A stretch of 64,000 nt of DNA from Thermoflexus hugenholtzii JAD2 (GCA_945903275.1 CAMDNW010000003.1:97336-161335), one strand, 5' to 3'; positions 38,048 through 47,773 are shown, counted from the stretch's first letter. A program made the numbers and translations. Notes: generated by a model from the sequence alone, not told the origin.

Positions 38048-39543
38048 CGCCCACGCTCCCCGTAGATCGGCGGGCGCTGCGCCTTCCAGCCTGCGACCGC
38101 ACCATAGGCATCCGCCGCCCGGAACAACGTCCCTTCCTCGAACATCCCGCCGACCAACTGGAGGCCAACCGGCATTCCTTCGGAGAACCCGCACGGGATG
38201 CTCACGGCCGGGTTGCCTGAGATGTTCGCCGGGATCGTACACAGGTCATTCAGATACATAGCAACCGGGTCACCGACCTTCTCACCCAGGCGAAAAGCGA
38301 CCGTCGGCGCTGTCGGCGTGAGCAGCAGGTCGTGCGATGCAAAGGCCGCCGCGAATTCGCGGCGGATGACGGTGCGCACCTTCTGCGCTTTCAAATAGTA
38401 GGCGTCGTAATAGCCGGTGGAGAGCGCGTACGTGCCGAGCATGATGCGGCGCTTCACTTCGTCGCCAAACCCCTGTCCACGCGTCAGTTCCATCTCTTCC
38501 CACATCGTGTCGGCGTCCGCGTGGTAGCCGTACTTCACCCCGTCGTAGCGCGCGAGGTTCGCGGAGGCCTCAGACGGCGCGATGATGTAGTAGACCGGCA
38601 GCGCCGCCGCGACCGAGGGCAGCGAGACATCACGGTCGATGATCGCGCCGTTCGCGGCGAAGACATCGATCGCCCGCTCCACCGCCTCGCGCACGCCCGG
38701 CTCCATGCCGTCGACGAAGAACTCACGAGGCACACCGACGCGCAGCCCGTCGAGGCCGCGCCCGAGCATCGCGGCATAGTCCGGCACCGGCACTGGCGCA
38801 GTCGTCGAGTCCAGAGGATCAAGGCCTGCGATGGCGCTCAACAGCAACGCAGCGTCCTCAGCATCACGCGCGAACGGGCCCACTTGCTCTAGCGAAGAGG
38901 CGAAGGCGATCACGCCGAAGCGGCTGACACGCCCGTAGGTCGGCTTCAGACCTACGATGCCGCAGCAGGCGGCTGGCTGGCGGATCGATCCGCCAGTATC
39001 TGTGCCCAGCGAGAGTGGCACGCCACCCGCAGCGACCGTCGCCGCTGATCCGCCTGACGATCCGCCGGGCACGCGGTCAAGATCCCACGGGTTGTGCGTC
39101 ACGCCGAACTTCGAATGCTCGGTGGACGAACCCATCGCAAACTCATCGAGGTTAGTCTTCCCGATGAACACCGCGCCCGCCTCACGTAGTTTCGTGACGA
39201 CAGTGCAATCCACGATCGGAGTGAAGTCGCGGAGCATGTTAGATGCAGCGGTCGTCTTCACGCCGCGCGTCGAGAGCAAGTCTTTCACCCCAATGGGGAT
39301 GCCGGCCAGCGGCGCGGCGTTCCCCGCACGCAAGCGCTCGTCGGCGGCGTCCGCCATCGCAAGCGCCTCGTCGTCCATGAGCGTGATGTAGGCATTGAGC
39401 ACCGGCTCTTGAGCCCGCACCCGCGCAATCGAGGCCTCAGCGAGGCCCCGTGCGGTCACCTCGCCGGCTCGCAGCGCGGCCGCCTGCTCGTGCGCCGTCA
39501 GATCTAGGAGTTCACGCGCACGGAAGTCCGCAACACCGTTCAT
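38044..39543 (-). CDS. gatA: Glutamyl/aspartyl-tRNA amidotransferase subunit A
   Basis: 499-residue amidase subunit releasing ammonia from glutamine for misacylated Glu-tRNA-Gln or Asp-tRNA-Asn. The amidase signature is clear: PIGVKDLLSTRG (catalytic Lys), VPGGSSGGSAATVAAG (Ser-cisSer) and SLGTDTGGSIRQPAACCGIV. Length is normal. It follows gatC with an 8-base gap. gatB is not in the window, which is common in genomes where gatB is placed apart. Confidence 0.95.
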   Translation of the reverse strand: MNGVADFRARELLDLTAHEQAAALRAGEVTARGLAEASIARVRAQEPVLNAYITLMDDEALAMADAADERLRAGNAAPLAGIPIGVKDLLSTRGVKTTAASNMLRDFTPIVDCTVVTKLREAGAVFIGKTNLDEFAMGSSTEHSKFGVTHNPWDLDRVPGGSSGGSAATVAAGGVPLSLGTDTGGSIRQPAACCGIVGLKPTYGRVSRFGVIAFASSLEQVGPFARDAEDAALLLSAIAGLDPLDSTTAPVPVPDYAAMLGRGLDGLRVGVPREFFVDGMEPGVREAVERAIDVFAANGAIIDRDVSLPSVAAALPVYYIIAPSEASANLARYDGVKYGYHADADTMWEEMELTRGQGFGDEVKRRIMLGTYALSTGYYDAYYLKAQKVRTVIRREFAAAFASHDLLLTPTAPTVAFRLGEKVGDPVAMYLNDLCTIPANISGNPAVSIPCGFSEGMPVGLQLVGGMFEEGTLFRAADAYGAVAGWKAQRPPIYGERGR

Positions 39544-39551
39544 GCCGTCAC

Positions 39552-39839
39552 CTATTCCAGTACCCGGCGGACGCGGATATACGAGCCCTCCGTGCGTGGG
39601 GCGTTCGCCAGCACATCCGCGTGCGTAGCGGACGGCCGCGAGACATCATCACGTTCAATATTAGCGAGGTCGAAGGATTGCGTCGTAGGGGGCACGCCCT
39701 CGGTATCAATGGCATTGAGCACTTCAAAGTGTTCAAGAATCGTGGATAACTGCTCACGCAGGCGTGCAACCTCCGCGTCGGTGACGCCGAGGCGCGCTAG
39801 GCGCGCGATATGACGGACTTCTTCCGCGGTGAGCGGCAT
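39552..39839 (-). CDS. gatC: Glutamyl/aspartyl-tRNA amidotransferase subunit C
   Basis: 95 residues; stabilises GatA. It begins MPLTAEEVRHIARLARLGVT, the typical start, and has LSTILEHFEVLNAIDTEGVPPT and a C-terminus of the LRxD-V type (RPSATHADVLANAPRTEG). First gene of the gatC-gatA-aminotransferase operon and divergent from the methyltransferase, with about 120 bases for both promoters. Confidence 0.94.
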   Translation of the reverse strand: MPLTAEEVRHIARLARLGVTDAEVARLREQLSTILEHFEVLNAIDTEGVPPTTQSFDLANIERDDVSRPSATHADVLANAPRTEGSYIRVRRVLE

Positions 39840-39958
39840 TGGCTCCTCCGGCCCCCGTGTGCGTAACTATAAAGCGCGGCTGCCCCACAACATACCAATA
39901 CGCCCTTATACCTTTGGGCGGTGCACGTCTTCCACCGCTCCCGCGAGGAGACAGACCG

Positions 39959-40717
39959 ATTACCGAACAGGCACCTGAAGCTGCCCGGCTGGGCAATCCG
40001 TCCTTCGTCTGGCGCTCCGGTCAGGAGCGTCGCTTGGCGATCATCGAGCGCTACATCCCGCTCGCCGGTCGCCGCGTGCTTGACCTCGGCTGCGGGCTGG
40101 GCGAGTACGTCCGCGCCTTCGCCCGTGAAGGTGCTCGCACCGTCGGACTGGATGTCGCCCGCGACCGACTGGTCGAGGGCCGCCGACGCGGTGCCGAGGA
40201 CCTGCTGCTCGGCGTCGGCGAGTCGCTCCCCTTTGCCACTGCCGCTCTCGATGTCGTCGTGCTCAACGAGGTGATCGAACACGTCACCGACGACCGCGCG
40301 ACCATGCGCGAGGTCGCACGCGTGCTCGCACCGGGTGGTATCGCAGTGATTTACGCACCCAACCGTCTCTACCCGTTCGAAACGCATGGCATCTACCTCG
40401 GCAAGCGCTACGTCTTCGGGAACATTCCGTTTGTGAACTGGCTGCCGAACATCCTCCGTAACCGACTCGTTCCACATGCACGTGCATACACTGAAAGGGG
40501 CATCAAACACGTCGCGGGAGCCAGCGGCTTGAGCATCGTCGACCACTCCTACGTCTACCCCGGCTTTGACAACATCGCCGCGCGCCTGCCGCTGCTCGCG
40601 CGCTTCCTGCGCGCCGCCTGCTACCGCGCCGAGGACTCGGAGGCGCTCCGGCGCTTTGGCCTCTCACACCTCCTCGTGCTCCGCCGCGAGCCACAAGCCG
40701 AAAGCACCCATCAATGA
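39959..40717 (+). CDS. Class I SAM-dependent methyltransferase, apparent ATT start
   Basis: About 252 residues. Motif I is RRVLDLGCGLGEYVRAFARE; the acidic post-I strand GLDVARDRL, motif LDVVVLNEVIEHVTDD and VLAPGGIAVIYAPN follow, as in UbiG/BioC-like methyltransferases. No ATG or GTG fits. An ATT at 39959 has GAGGAG 8 bases upstream; a TTG at 39914 has no RBS. ATT is thus preferred but unusual. The stop overlaps the PBP gene start (ATGA), so the two are cotranscribed; a role at the cell envelope is possible. Substrate unknown. Confidence 0.8.
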   Translation: MTEQAPEAARLGNPSFVWRSGQERRLAIIERYIPLAGRRVLDLGCGLGEYVRAFAREGARTVGLDVARDRLVEGRRRGAEDLLLGVGESLPFATAALDVVVLNEVIEHVTDDRATMREVARVLAPGGIAVIYAPNRLYPFETHGIYLGKRYVFGNIPFVNWLPNILRNRLVPHARAYTERGIKHVAGASGLSIVDHSYVYPGFDNIAARLPLLARFLRAACYRAEDSEALRRFGLSHLLVLRREPQAESTHQ

Positions 40718-43700
40718 ACGCCTGGCAGCGCATCCGTCGCCGGCACTTGACGAACCGCACCGGTACAGGTGCCAGCGGGCAGCGGGCGTTCTTTGGCGTA
40801 AGTACGGTGCTCGCCAGCATCGCCGCCGTCGCCATCAGCATTACGGGTGCAGGCGCGCTGTTCGGTCTGAGCAAATACAACGAGTACGCCCGCGGCGTCG
40901 TCCCGCCTCAGCAACTGCTCGAGCAACTGCCGCGCGGTGGCGCTCGCATCTACGACCGCAATGGCCCTGAGGGCGGTGTCGTGCTCTACGAGTTCCTCGA
41001 CGAACTCGGCGGCCTTCGCCGCCCGGTACCCCTCGCGGAAATATCGCGTTGGATGATAGAGGCCACCATCGCCACCGAAGACCAGTCGTTCTACGAGAAC
41101 AACGGCCTGAACACACGTGGCATCACGCGTGCCATCGTTGAGAATCTCACACCCTTCAGCGGCGAAATGTTTGAAGGTTCCGGCGGTTCCTCGATCACGC
41201 AACAACTCGCAAAAACCGTATATATCCCGCTCCAGGAGCGCTACGAGCGCTCCATTCCCCGCAAGATCAAAGAAACCGTGATCGCGCTGGAACTCACTGA
41301 TCGCTACTCGAAGGATCAGATTCTCGAGTGGTACCTCAACTCCATATCCTACGGCTCTGTTTACGTCGGCATCGAGGCCGCCGCAGAAGGCTACTTCGGC
41401 AAGGACGCCAAAGGCCTCACGCTCGCCGAAGCCTCCTTGCTGGCCGGAATTCCACAATCGCCCGCCGCTTACGAGCCAATCGCAAACCCAGAGCGCGCGA
41501 AGAGGCGCCAGGCGCAGGTGCTTGACCTGATGGTCCGCCACAATGCGATCACACAAGCGCAGGCCGATGAAGCACGTGAGACCGTCATCAAGTTCCACTC
41601 GTCCCGCTTCCGGATCATCGCGCCCCACTTCGTCCTCGGCCCCGTCGCTAGCGAGATCGCACAGCGCTTCGGCGAGCGCGCGCTCTACGAGGCCGGTCTC
41701 GAAATCACTACGACGCTCGACGCAAACCTCCAAAAGATCGGCGAGGAGACCGTCGAGAAATGGGTCGCGGAGCACGAGAAGACGGTGAACGGGAACAACG
41801 GCGCGCTCATTGCCATGGATCCCAAGACTGGCGAGGTGCTCACGTACGTCGGCAGCCGCGACTACTTCCGCGAGAATATTCTGGGCCGCAACAACAACAT
41901 CACCGCGCTCAACTCGCCCGGATCATCGCTCAAGCCGTTCACGTACATCACAGCCTTCCAGCAGGGCTGGAGCCCCGACACCACCATCCTTGATACGCCA
42001 ACCAAGGTGTTCGACCCGGCTACCGGCAAGGACTTCTCGCCTACCAACCCGGGTGACGGTGCCCTGCACGGCGTAGTCACCGTGGCACAGGCGCTCGGCA
42101 ACTCGTTCAATATCCCCGCCTTCAAGACCGCGGCCTCGATCGGCTACGCGAACGTGCTGACCAACTTCAAGCGGTTTGGCATCACGCAACTCGGTGACGC
42201 GAGCCAGTACGGCCCGTCACTCACCCTCGGCGGCGTCGACACCCGGCTCGACGACGTGACGTACGCTTATAGCTCGCTCGCGACGGGCGGCGTGCTACGC
42301 GGCCAGCAGCCGATCACACCGCACTCCACTGGCGAGCGCACCGTCGACCCGGTGATTCTGAAGAAGGTCGTCGATGCGCAAGGTAAGACCGTCTACGAGT
42401 TCAAACAGCCGGTCGAGCGCCGTGTGATGGCGGCAACCTACGCCTACATGGCTACAGAGATCCTGTCCAATCCGCAAAACACCTGCATCACCTTCGGCTG
42501 CGGCTACCTCGAGCTCCCCGACAAGCGCCCCAGCGCGCGCAAGACCGGCACCAGCGAACCATTCGAGAACCAGACCGGAGTCTCCGGTGACACTTGGACC
42601 TTCGGCTTCACCCCTGACCTAGTCGTTGGAGTATGGAACGGCAACTCCGACAACTCGCCGATGAGGAACATCTACTCCACCACCATCGCCTGGCCGATCT
42701 GGCGCGATTTCATGACCGCCGCCCTCAAACGCCTTGAAATCCCCTCGAAGCCGTTCGCACGCCCCCCGCAGGGCCTCGAACAACGCGACCTCTGCTGGCC
42801 GTCGGGGCGCTTCGCCACCAACCTCTGTCCCGCTGACCGCATCTACAAAGGCACGGTCGCATCTGAGTCGATCCCAAACCCCAACGACAAAGAGAAGTTC
42901 GCACGCCTGCAAGACACTTGGTGGCAACGCGTCGTGCTCGACACCCGAACGGGCTACCTCGCCACCCCCGAGACCCCCGCCACCTTCGTCCGTACCCAGG
43001 TACGCTTGGTGCTGCCGCAGACCGAGACAGAGTGGACCGGTTTCAGCGCTTGGGCAGCAGATGCCGGTATTGCCTCATTGATCACTCTCACCGCGGAAGC
43101 GTCCGCTGCAGCCTCTGCCGCGTTAGCCGTCACCTCGCCCACGTACAACCAGCGACTCACCGGCATCATTCCCATCACTGGTCGCGCCGCCACGCTCGAC
43201 TTCGAGCGCGTCACGGTCGAATGGGGCACGGGCCTGAATCCCGTGAACTTCCTGCCGATCTTCACGGCCGCCACGCCCATCACCGGCGGAGCCATCACCA
43301 CGTGGGACACGCGCATGCTGCCCGATGGCGACTACGTGCTCCGCATCCGGCTCAACGACAAAAAACTCGGGGAACTTCGCTACACCGTGCCCGTGTTCCT
43401 CGCCAATACCAATAGCGGTGGCACAGCACGGCAGGCCACCGCCGTGATCACGTCGCCAGCGACCGGCTCGAATATCTCCGGCACCGCACCGATTACTGGC
43501 ACCGCGTTCACCACCGGCACACTACTTGACTACGTGCTTGAACTCGGGGAAGGCGCGTCGCCCACGCGCTGGACGCAACTTCGCCGCAGCACCGCCACCG
43601 TGGTCAACAGCCGCCTCGGCGAAATCGAGGTCGCTGGCCTCGGCCTCCGCGCCGGCGTGTACACGCTGCGTCTCATAGTGCGCGATACCAGCGGCGTATC

Positions 43701-43740
43701 CGCGACCACAACGTCGATCATTGCCGTCCAAACGCGCTAA
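40714..43740 (+). CDS. Class A penicillin-binding protein (PBP1A) with C-terminal beta-repeats
   Basis: 1008 residues. A membrane helix (about 28-50) is followed by the GT51 transglycosylase: ATEDQSFYENNGLNTRG, GSSITQQLAKTVY and RKIKETVIALELTDRYSK. The transpeptidase has SxxK in GSSLKPFTY (about residue 402), SFN in GNSFNIPAFK, and KTG in ARKTGTSEPFEN (about 610). After about 790 there are two related beta-rich repeats (SPTYNQRLTGIIPITGRA and SPATGSNISGTAPITGTA), likely Ig-like cell-wall-binding modules. It shows that the organism makes peptidoglycan, unlike the wall-less Dehalococcoides group. Confidence 0.94.
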   Translation: MNAWQRIRRRHLTNRTGTGASGQRAFFGVSTVLASIAAVAISITGAGALFGLSKYNEYARGVVPPQQLLEQLPRGGARIYDRNGPEGGVVLYEFLDELGGLRRPVPLAEISRWMIEATIATEDQSFYENNGLNTRGITRAIVENLTPFSGEMFEGSGGSSITQQLAKTVYIPLQERYERSIPRKIKETVIALELTDRYSKDQILEWYLNSISYGSVYVGIEAAAEGYFGKDAKGLTLAEASLLAGIPQSPAAYEPIANPERAKRRQAQVLDLMVRHNAITQAQADEARETVIKFHSSRFRIIAPHFVLGPVASEIAQRFGERALYEAGLEITTTLDANLQKIGEETVEKWVAEHEKTVNGNNGALIAMDPKTGEVLTYVGSRDYFRENILGRNNNITALNSPGSSLKPFTYITAFQQGWSPDTTILDTPTKVFDPATGKDFSPTNPGDGALHGVVTVAQALGNSFNIPAFKTAASIGYANVLTNFKRFGITQLGDASQYGPSLTLGGVDTRLDDVTYAYSSLATGGVLRGQQPITPHSTGERTVDPVILKKVVDAQGKTVYEFKQPVERRVMAATYAYMATEILSNPQNTCITFGCGYLELPDKRPSARKTGTSEPFENQTGVSGDTWTFGFTPDLVVGVWNGNSDNSPMRNIYSTTIAWPIWRDFMTAALKRLEIPSKPFARPPQGLEQRDLCWPSGRFATNLCPADRIYKGTVASESIPNPNDKEKFARLQDTWWQRVVLDTRTGYLATPETPATFVRTQVRLVLPQTETEWTGFSAWAADAGIASLITLTAEASAAASAALAVTSPTYNQRLTGIIPITGRAATLDFERVTVEWGTGLNPVNFLPIFTAATPITGGAITTWDTRMLPDGDYVLRIRLNDKKLGELRYTVPVFLANTNSGGTARQATAVITSPATGSNISGTAPITGTAFTTGTLLDYVLELGEGASPTRWTQLRRSTATVVNSRLGEIEVAGLGLRAGVYTLRLIVRDTSGVSATTTSIIAVQTR

Positions 43741-43757
43741 CAAGGCCTGCGAAGCCC

Positions 43758-44840
43758 TTACTCGCCCGCCAGCCGCACAACCTCAGCACGCGTCGCAACA
43801 CCCCGCATCACCTCGATGAACGCGCCGAGTGACTCGGCCCGCTCACGCACTGAGCGCACCTGCCGCCCCAGCGGGTCAACCGAGTCCGGCCGCGCCGCAT
43901 ACGTCCCGTACCACGCAAAGTATGCTTGGTTGATGCGCCGGATGCGCAGCCCGTTACGTTCCAGTTCGCCGCGCACCGCCTCCATACGCCGCTCTGCGTC
44001 ATCGACGCGTCCCGCCGCGAGCAGCGTGTCCACTTCCGTCCGCAAGTCGCGGAACACCCGGTCGGCATCAGTGCGCGGCCCAGCGGCCGAGGCTGGAGGA
44101 GGCGCACCCGGCAGACCCCACCGCTCGATCGCGAGGCTCGCGACTTCATTGCCCACGGCATCGGCTACTGTCTCGTTGATCGTCTCTGCCTCGCGCGTAG
44201 CGAAGTACGCGCGACCTAACGGATATGGCGCAAGGTAGTGGTGTACCCACTCGTGCGCCGCCGCCGAGACAGTATCGGCGTACCCATCACCTGTCGCCAC
44301 GATCGAGGGATACGTCGCGATACCGCCGGTGGCGACCACCAGCGCGGAGCGCGCACCGTCGCCTTCCACCTCGCGCTCGATACGTACCGCGTCAGCCGTC
44401 CCAAGGTCGGGTCGCAGCGGTTCCGTGCGCTCACGCTCGATCCGACCGCGCGGCGAGACCACGAGCACACGTGGCGAAGCCGCCAGTTCCATGTCCACCG
44501 GCGGCCAGACACCACCCAGAAACATAGGCAGCGGCCAGCCGATGCCCGCCTCGCGCAGCACTATCGAGATACGCTCTTCGATGACCGCCTCAGCGATGTT
44601 CTCCAGCCGCAGTGCCTCAGGAGACGAGCGGTCGTTCAGCGCAAAGTACCGCGACAGCGCCTCGTCCTCCGGTATGTCCTGCCGCAGCGGCGCACCGAGA
44701 CGGTACAGCCAGCGGTTCGGCAGCGCCTCGGCTTCCCACCCCACGAAATCAAAGTGATCGCCCGCGCGCGCCTCACGTAACAACAGTGCACCCGCCCCGA
44801 TGAACGTCGCGGCAGCAAAGATCGCGCTAATCCACAACAT
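43758..44840 (-). CDS. Membrane-anchored HExxH metalloprotease-like protein
   Basis: 360 residues. An N-terminal hydrophobic segment (about 2-21) anchors a long extracytoplasmic domain. HEWVHHYL (residues 196-203) gives the zinc site and ETINETVADAVGNEV about 20 residues later supplies a downstream glutamate in the gluzincin manner. No named family is recognised. The C-terminal 110 residues are helical and may be coiled (VFRDLRTEVDTLLAAGRVDD). Start ATG at 44838-44840; a longer N-terminus from a GTG 9 codons upstream is possible. Divergent from two membrane genes. Confidence 0.7.
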   Translation of the reverse strand: MLWISAIFAAATFIGAGALLLREARAGDHFDFVGWEAEALPNRWLYRLGAPLRQDIPEDEALSRYFALNDRSSPEALRLENIAEAVIEERISIVLREAGIGWPLPMFLGGVWPPVDMELAASPRVLVVSPRGRIERERTEPLRPDLGTADAVRIEREVEGDGARSALVVATGGIATYPSIVATGDGYADTVSAAAHEWVHHYLAPYPLGRAYFATREAETINETVADAVGNEVASLAIERWGLPGAPPPASAAGPRTDADRVFRDLRTEVDTLLAAGRVDDAERRMEAVRGELERNGLRIRRINQAYFAWYGTYAARPDSVDPLGRQVRSVRERAESLGAFIEVMRGVATRAEVVRLAGE

Positions 44841-44894
44841 CCGTTGCACACGATCACGGTAATCGTTGCCCACCCTGGCGGTATATTCAGGAGC

Positions 44895-45395
44895 ATGACC
44901 GCGCATCCCCTCATAAATACTGGCTGGCCGTCTGCCACAACCACGCGCATCGGCCTTCTCCGTACCGTCGCGTGCGATGTCTTGACGCTGCTGCTCACCT
45001 TCGCCTCGTGCGCGGCTTTGGCCTTCGTCTACCTCCTCATCCGCACGGATCGAGGCGCACTCGACGCTCCCGCACCCGACGCCGCGCTCGCCGCTGCGAT
45101 CGCCGCCGCCGCTGTCCCCGTCTGGACGGCGTACCAGTGGCGGCGTGGCATCCGCGTCGGCGGCGCCCGCTCGCTCCTCGGGATCACGTTGCACCCGGCG
45201 AACGCGCCCGCGTGGTACTGGCTCGCCACCACGCTCGAGCTACTGTCGCTGAGGCTCCCGGCGCTCGTCGTGCTCGCGCTCGCAGTCACGGTCACGCTCC
45301 TCGCTGTCGCTTCGTTCCTGCTGTTACTGCTGCGTCCCGAGGCACAGCCGCTGCACATCCAGATCACCAACATCCACCTGCGCCGCCCCGCATGA
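44895..45395 (+). CDS. Small membrane protein (possibly RDD-like)
   Basis: 166 residues with three hydrophobic segments (about 17-42, 57-75 and 108-140). Between the second and third comes WRRGIRVGGARSLLGITLHP, which recalls the RDD-domain signature (R-x-G-x-T-x-G-x-x-L-x-G). RBS CAGGAG directly upstream of the ATG at 44895. The next membrane gene overlaps its stop by 4 bases. Function unknown; the pair faces the HExxH protein and may work with it. Confidence 0.6.
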   Translation: MTAHPLINTGWPSATTTRIGLLRTVACDVLTLLLTFASCAALAFVYLLIRTDRGALDAPAPDAALAAAIAAAAVPVWTAYQWRRGIRVGGARSLLGITLHPANAPAWYWLATTLELLSLRLPALVVLALAVTVTLLAVASFLLLLLRPEAQPLHIQITNIHLRRPA

Positions 45396-46279
45396 TCCAA
45401 CGCCCGCGCAACACCCCCCCGGATATGCCGCGCTCCGCGACACCAGCCCCTGTGATCACGCATGAGGGCGTCTACGGCACGCCGCCACCGCGCTTCGTCC
45501 CCGCGCGCCACTCCGAGGCACGCGCATGGCTCGGCCTCGCGTGCGTTTTCGCAGTCACGCTCTGGCTCGCCGCGTTCTCGCTCGTGCAGATCACCGCCCT
45601 CGGCGTCGCGACTCCCACCCACCAGCGCACCGTTGCCGCCATCGCCGAGGCCGACCGCTGGATCGGCCTGCACGCGCTGCGTCTCTGCTCCACCGCCACA
45701 AGCAACTCGCCCGGCGACACAGCAAACCTCGATGGATTCCCTGTGTACGGCATTGTCATCCGTAACACAGAGGTGCCCTGCGCCAGTGACGGTCTCGACC
45801 GCACGGCATTCCGCGACCTGCTGCTCACACGCGCTGCGGAACTGGTCTATCTGCGCGGCGCAGCAGCGTTTACCAAGGACGAACGCACGCCCGACGCTGC
45901 TTCACTACTCACCGGCACAGGCCTGACGCGGCTCTTACTCGACACGGTCACCGTCAATACGCATGACTGGGCCACCATCCCCGCATACGCACTCACCGCG
46001 CTCGTCCTATTGCTCGCGGTCTTAATCCTGCTCAGCGGCGATCAGCGCCTCCGCCGCCTCGGTGCATCAATCCTGATCGGTGCACTACCAGTGATCGGCA
46101 GTGTGCTCGCACTCCGCTTGCTGCTAGGACTGCTCGGCCCCGATCCCATCCCCGACCCCATGCTGCACGAACTCACCGAGGTTGTGCGTTCGCTCGTGTG
46201 GCTCCCCGCGCGTAATGCCGTCATCGTCGCCGTAGCCGGACTCGCTCTTATCTTACCCACCCTGCTCCGCCGCCACTGA
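45392..46279 (+). CDS. Membrane protein of unknown function
   Basis: 295 residues. A cytoplasmic Pro-rich N-terminus leads to a first membrane helix (about 48-72), an extracytoplasmic domain of about 120 residues with two cysteines (in LRLCSTATSN and EVPCASDGLD, likely a disulfide), and three more membrane helices before the short basic end LRRH. ATG overlaps the previous stop (ATGA). No family recognised. The 117 bases after it contain nothing assignable. Confidence 0.65.
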   Translation: MIQRPRNTPPDMPRSATPAPVITHEGVYGTPPPRFVPARHSEARAWLGLACVFAVTLWLAAFSLVQITALGVATPTHQRTVAAIAEADRWIGLHALRLCSTATSNSPGDTANLDGFPVYGIVIRNTEVPCASDGLDRTAFRDLLLTRAAELVYLRGAAAFTKDERTPDAASLLTGTGLTRLLLDTVTVNTHDWATIPAYALTALVLLLAVLILLSGDQRLRRLGASILIGALPVIGSVLALRLLLGLLGPDPIPDPMLHELTEVVRSLVWLPARNAVIVAVAGLALILPTLLRRH

Positions 46280-46396
46280 CCGTCATCCTCGGACAGCTGC
46301 GTTTATGCCAGCGTTGTGCTCGCGCGCACAAGCACAACTCCGTGCTACTGCCCTGAGGCGTCGTATCAGTTCCCGCGCCGGCCGCCCGGGTCACAT

Positions 46397-47701
46397 CTAT
46401 CCCGTGTCTGTGCGTAATCGTTGAGGCGGCCGGGGCGGGCGAGCAAGCAAGAAGATCACTCCCGCCGACATTGCCAGCACACTGAAGACAGCAAAGATGT
46501 CCGTGTAGCCGCCTTGCGTGTCCGCTGCCAATCCCGCAAGCACCGGCCCGCCAATCCCCAGCGGCGAGAAAAACAGCTGCAACGACCCCACGATTTTCCC
46601 GAATGACGCTCGCCCGAAGTAGTCGCCCGCAATCGAGTTCACCAGCGGCGTCCGTGTCCCCCAGCAGAAGCCGTACAGCGCCGCAAACACCAGCACTGGC
46701 CCCATCGAACTCGCCACCGTCAGCACAGCTAGCGATGCCGCTGTCCCAAACATCCCCACTGACAGCAGCAGATTCTTCGCGTATCGGTCGCCGAGGTAGC
46801 CACCCACCAGCCGCCCGCCGATATTCACCGCATTCATGAAGGTGAATGCCAGCGCCGCGCTCGCACGAGACATGCCCACGCCCTGCTCTAGGTGTACGAA
46901 CAGATGCACAATCACTGCCGACATGATCAGCGCGTTCACTCCATTCCCGACACCGATCGACCAGAAGGCCGGCGACCGCATCGCCTCCCTTAGCGTGAAG
47001 TCCAGCCGCCCGCCGCCAGAAGCGACCCGTACGGTCGTCCCGTCGCCAGCGCGCAACGCTGCCTCGCGCGCGTTGGCCTCCTCGGGCGTGTCACCGTCCG
47101 GCAGCAGCCCCATCGACTCAGGGCTGCGCCGCAAGAGCATCGCCGCCGGAATGCCGATCGCCCATACCGTCACACCCGATGCCATCGCCGCCGCTCGCCA
47201 CCCCAACGTTGCCTGAATCCACACCACAATCGGTACCGCAATGATCCCCGCCATCGAGAACCCGATCGTCGTCAGCGCCAGCGCGATCGTCCGCTTCCGT
47301 CGGAACCAGTTGTTCACCGCCGCCGACACGATCAGCAGCCCCGAGTAACTTGTCCCCAGCCCCATCACAATGTTCACCGCGTAGTACTGCCAGACATTCT
47401 GCACCAGCCCAAACAGCACCATCCCCAGCCCCAACAGCGTCACCCCCATCAGCAGCACGACGCGCGGCCCGAAGCGATCCACCAAGTAGCCGTCCACCGG
47501 CCCCATCAGCGCCGTCTCCGCCTGCGTGATCGACCGTGGCCCCGCCAGCACCGCGCGGCTCCATCCAAACTCCTGGCCCAACGGCGTCAGGTACGCCGAG
47601 AACGCCTGCGCCGATATCCCCGTCAGGAACTGCGCACAGAACCCAACACCGACGATCACCCATCCGTAATATGGCCTCCGTCCCACCCGCGCCTCAGCCA
47701 T
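46397..47701 (-). CDS. MFS transporter (oxalate/formate or monocarboxylate class)
   Basis: 434 residues and 12 hydrophobic segments. It starts MAEARVGRRPYYGWVIVGVG, typical for the OFA/monocarboxylate branch; motif A is GPVDGYLVDRFGPRVVLLMG and the repeat is GGRLVGGYLGDRYAKN in the second half. The central loop holds GDTPEEANAREAALRAGDG. A small organic acid is the likely substrate, which would fit the glyoxylate/malate enzymes in the window, but that is only inference. No gene is adjacent in the same direction. Confidence 0.82.
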   Translation of the reverse strand: MAEARVGRRPYYGWVIVGVGFCAQFLTGISAQAFSAYLTPLGQEFGWSRAVLAGPRSITQAETALMGPVDGYLVDRFGPRVVLLMGVTLLGLGMVLFGLVQNVWQYYAVNIVMGLGTSYSGLLIVSAAVNNWFRRKRTIALALTTIGFSMAGIIAVPIVVWIQATLGWRAAAMASGVTVWAIGIPAAMLLRRSPESMGLLPDGDTPEEANAREAALRAGDGTTVRVASGGGRLDFTLREAMRSPAFWSIGVGNGVNALIMSAVIVHLFVHLEQGVGMSRASAALAFTFMNAVNIGGRLVGGYLGDRYAKNLLLSVGMFGTAASLAVLTVASSMGPVLVFAALYGFCWGTRTPLVNSIAGDYFGRASFGKIVGSLQLFFSPLGIGGPVLAGLAADTQGGYTDIFAVFSVLAMSAGVIFLLARPPRPPQRLRTDTG

Positions 47702-47773
47702 GCTGCCCCCGATATCTCTCGCGCTGGACAAGAACGACAATCGCGTCCGTTTCGCCCGTGATGATGATACGGA

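Noticed and set aside
44972..45391. Long Arg-rich extension of the second membrane protein
   Set aside because: It is the shifted frame of the preceding membrane gene; the ATGA overlap at 45392 gives the natural start.
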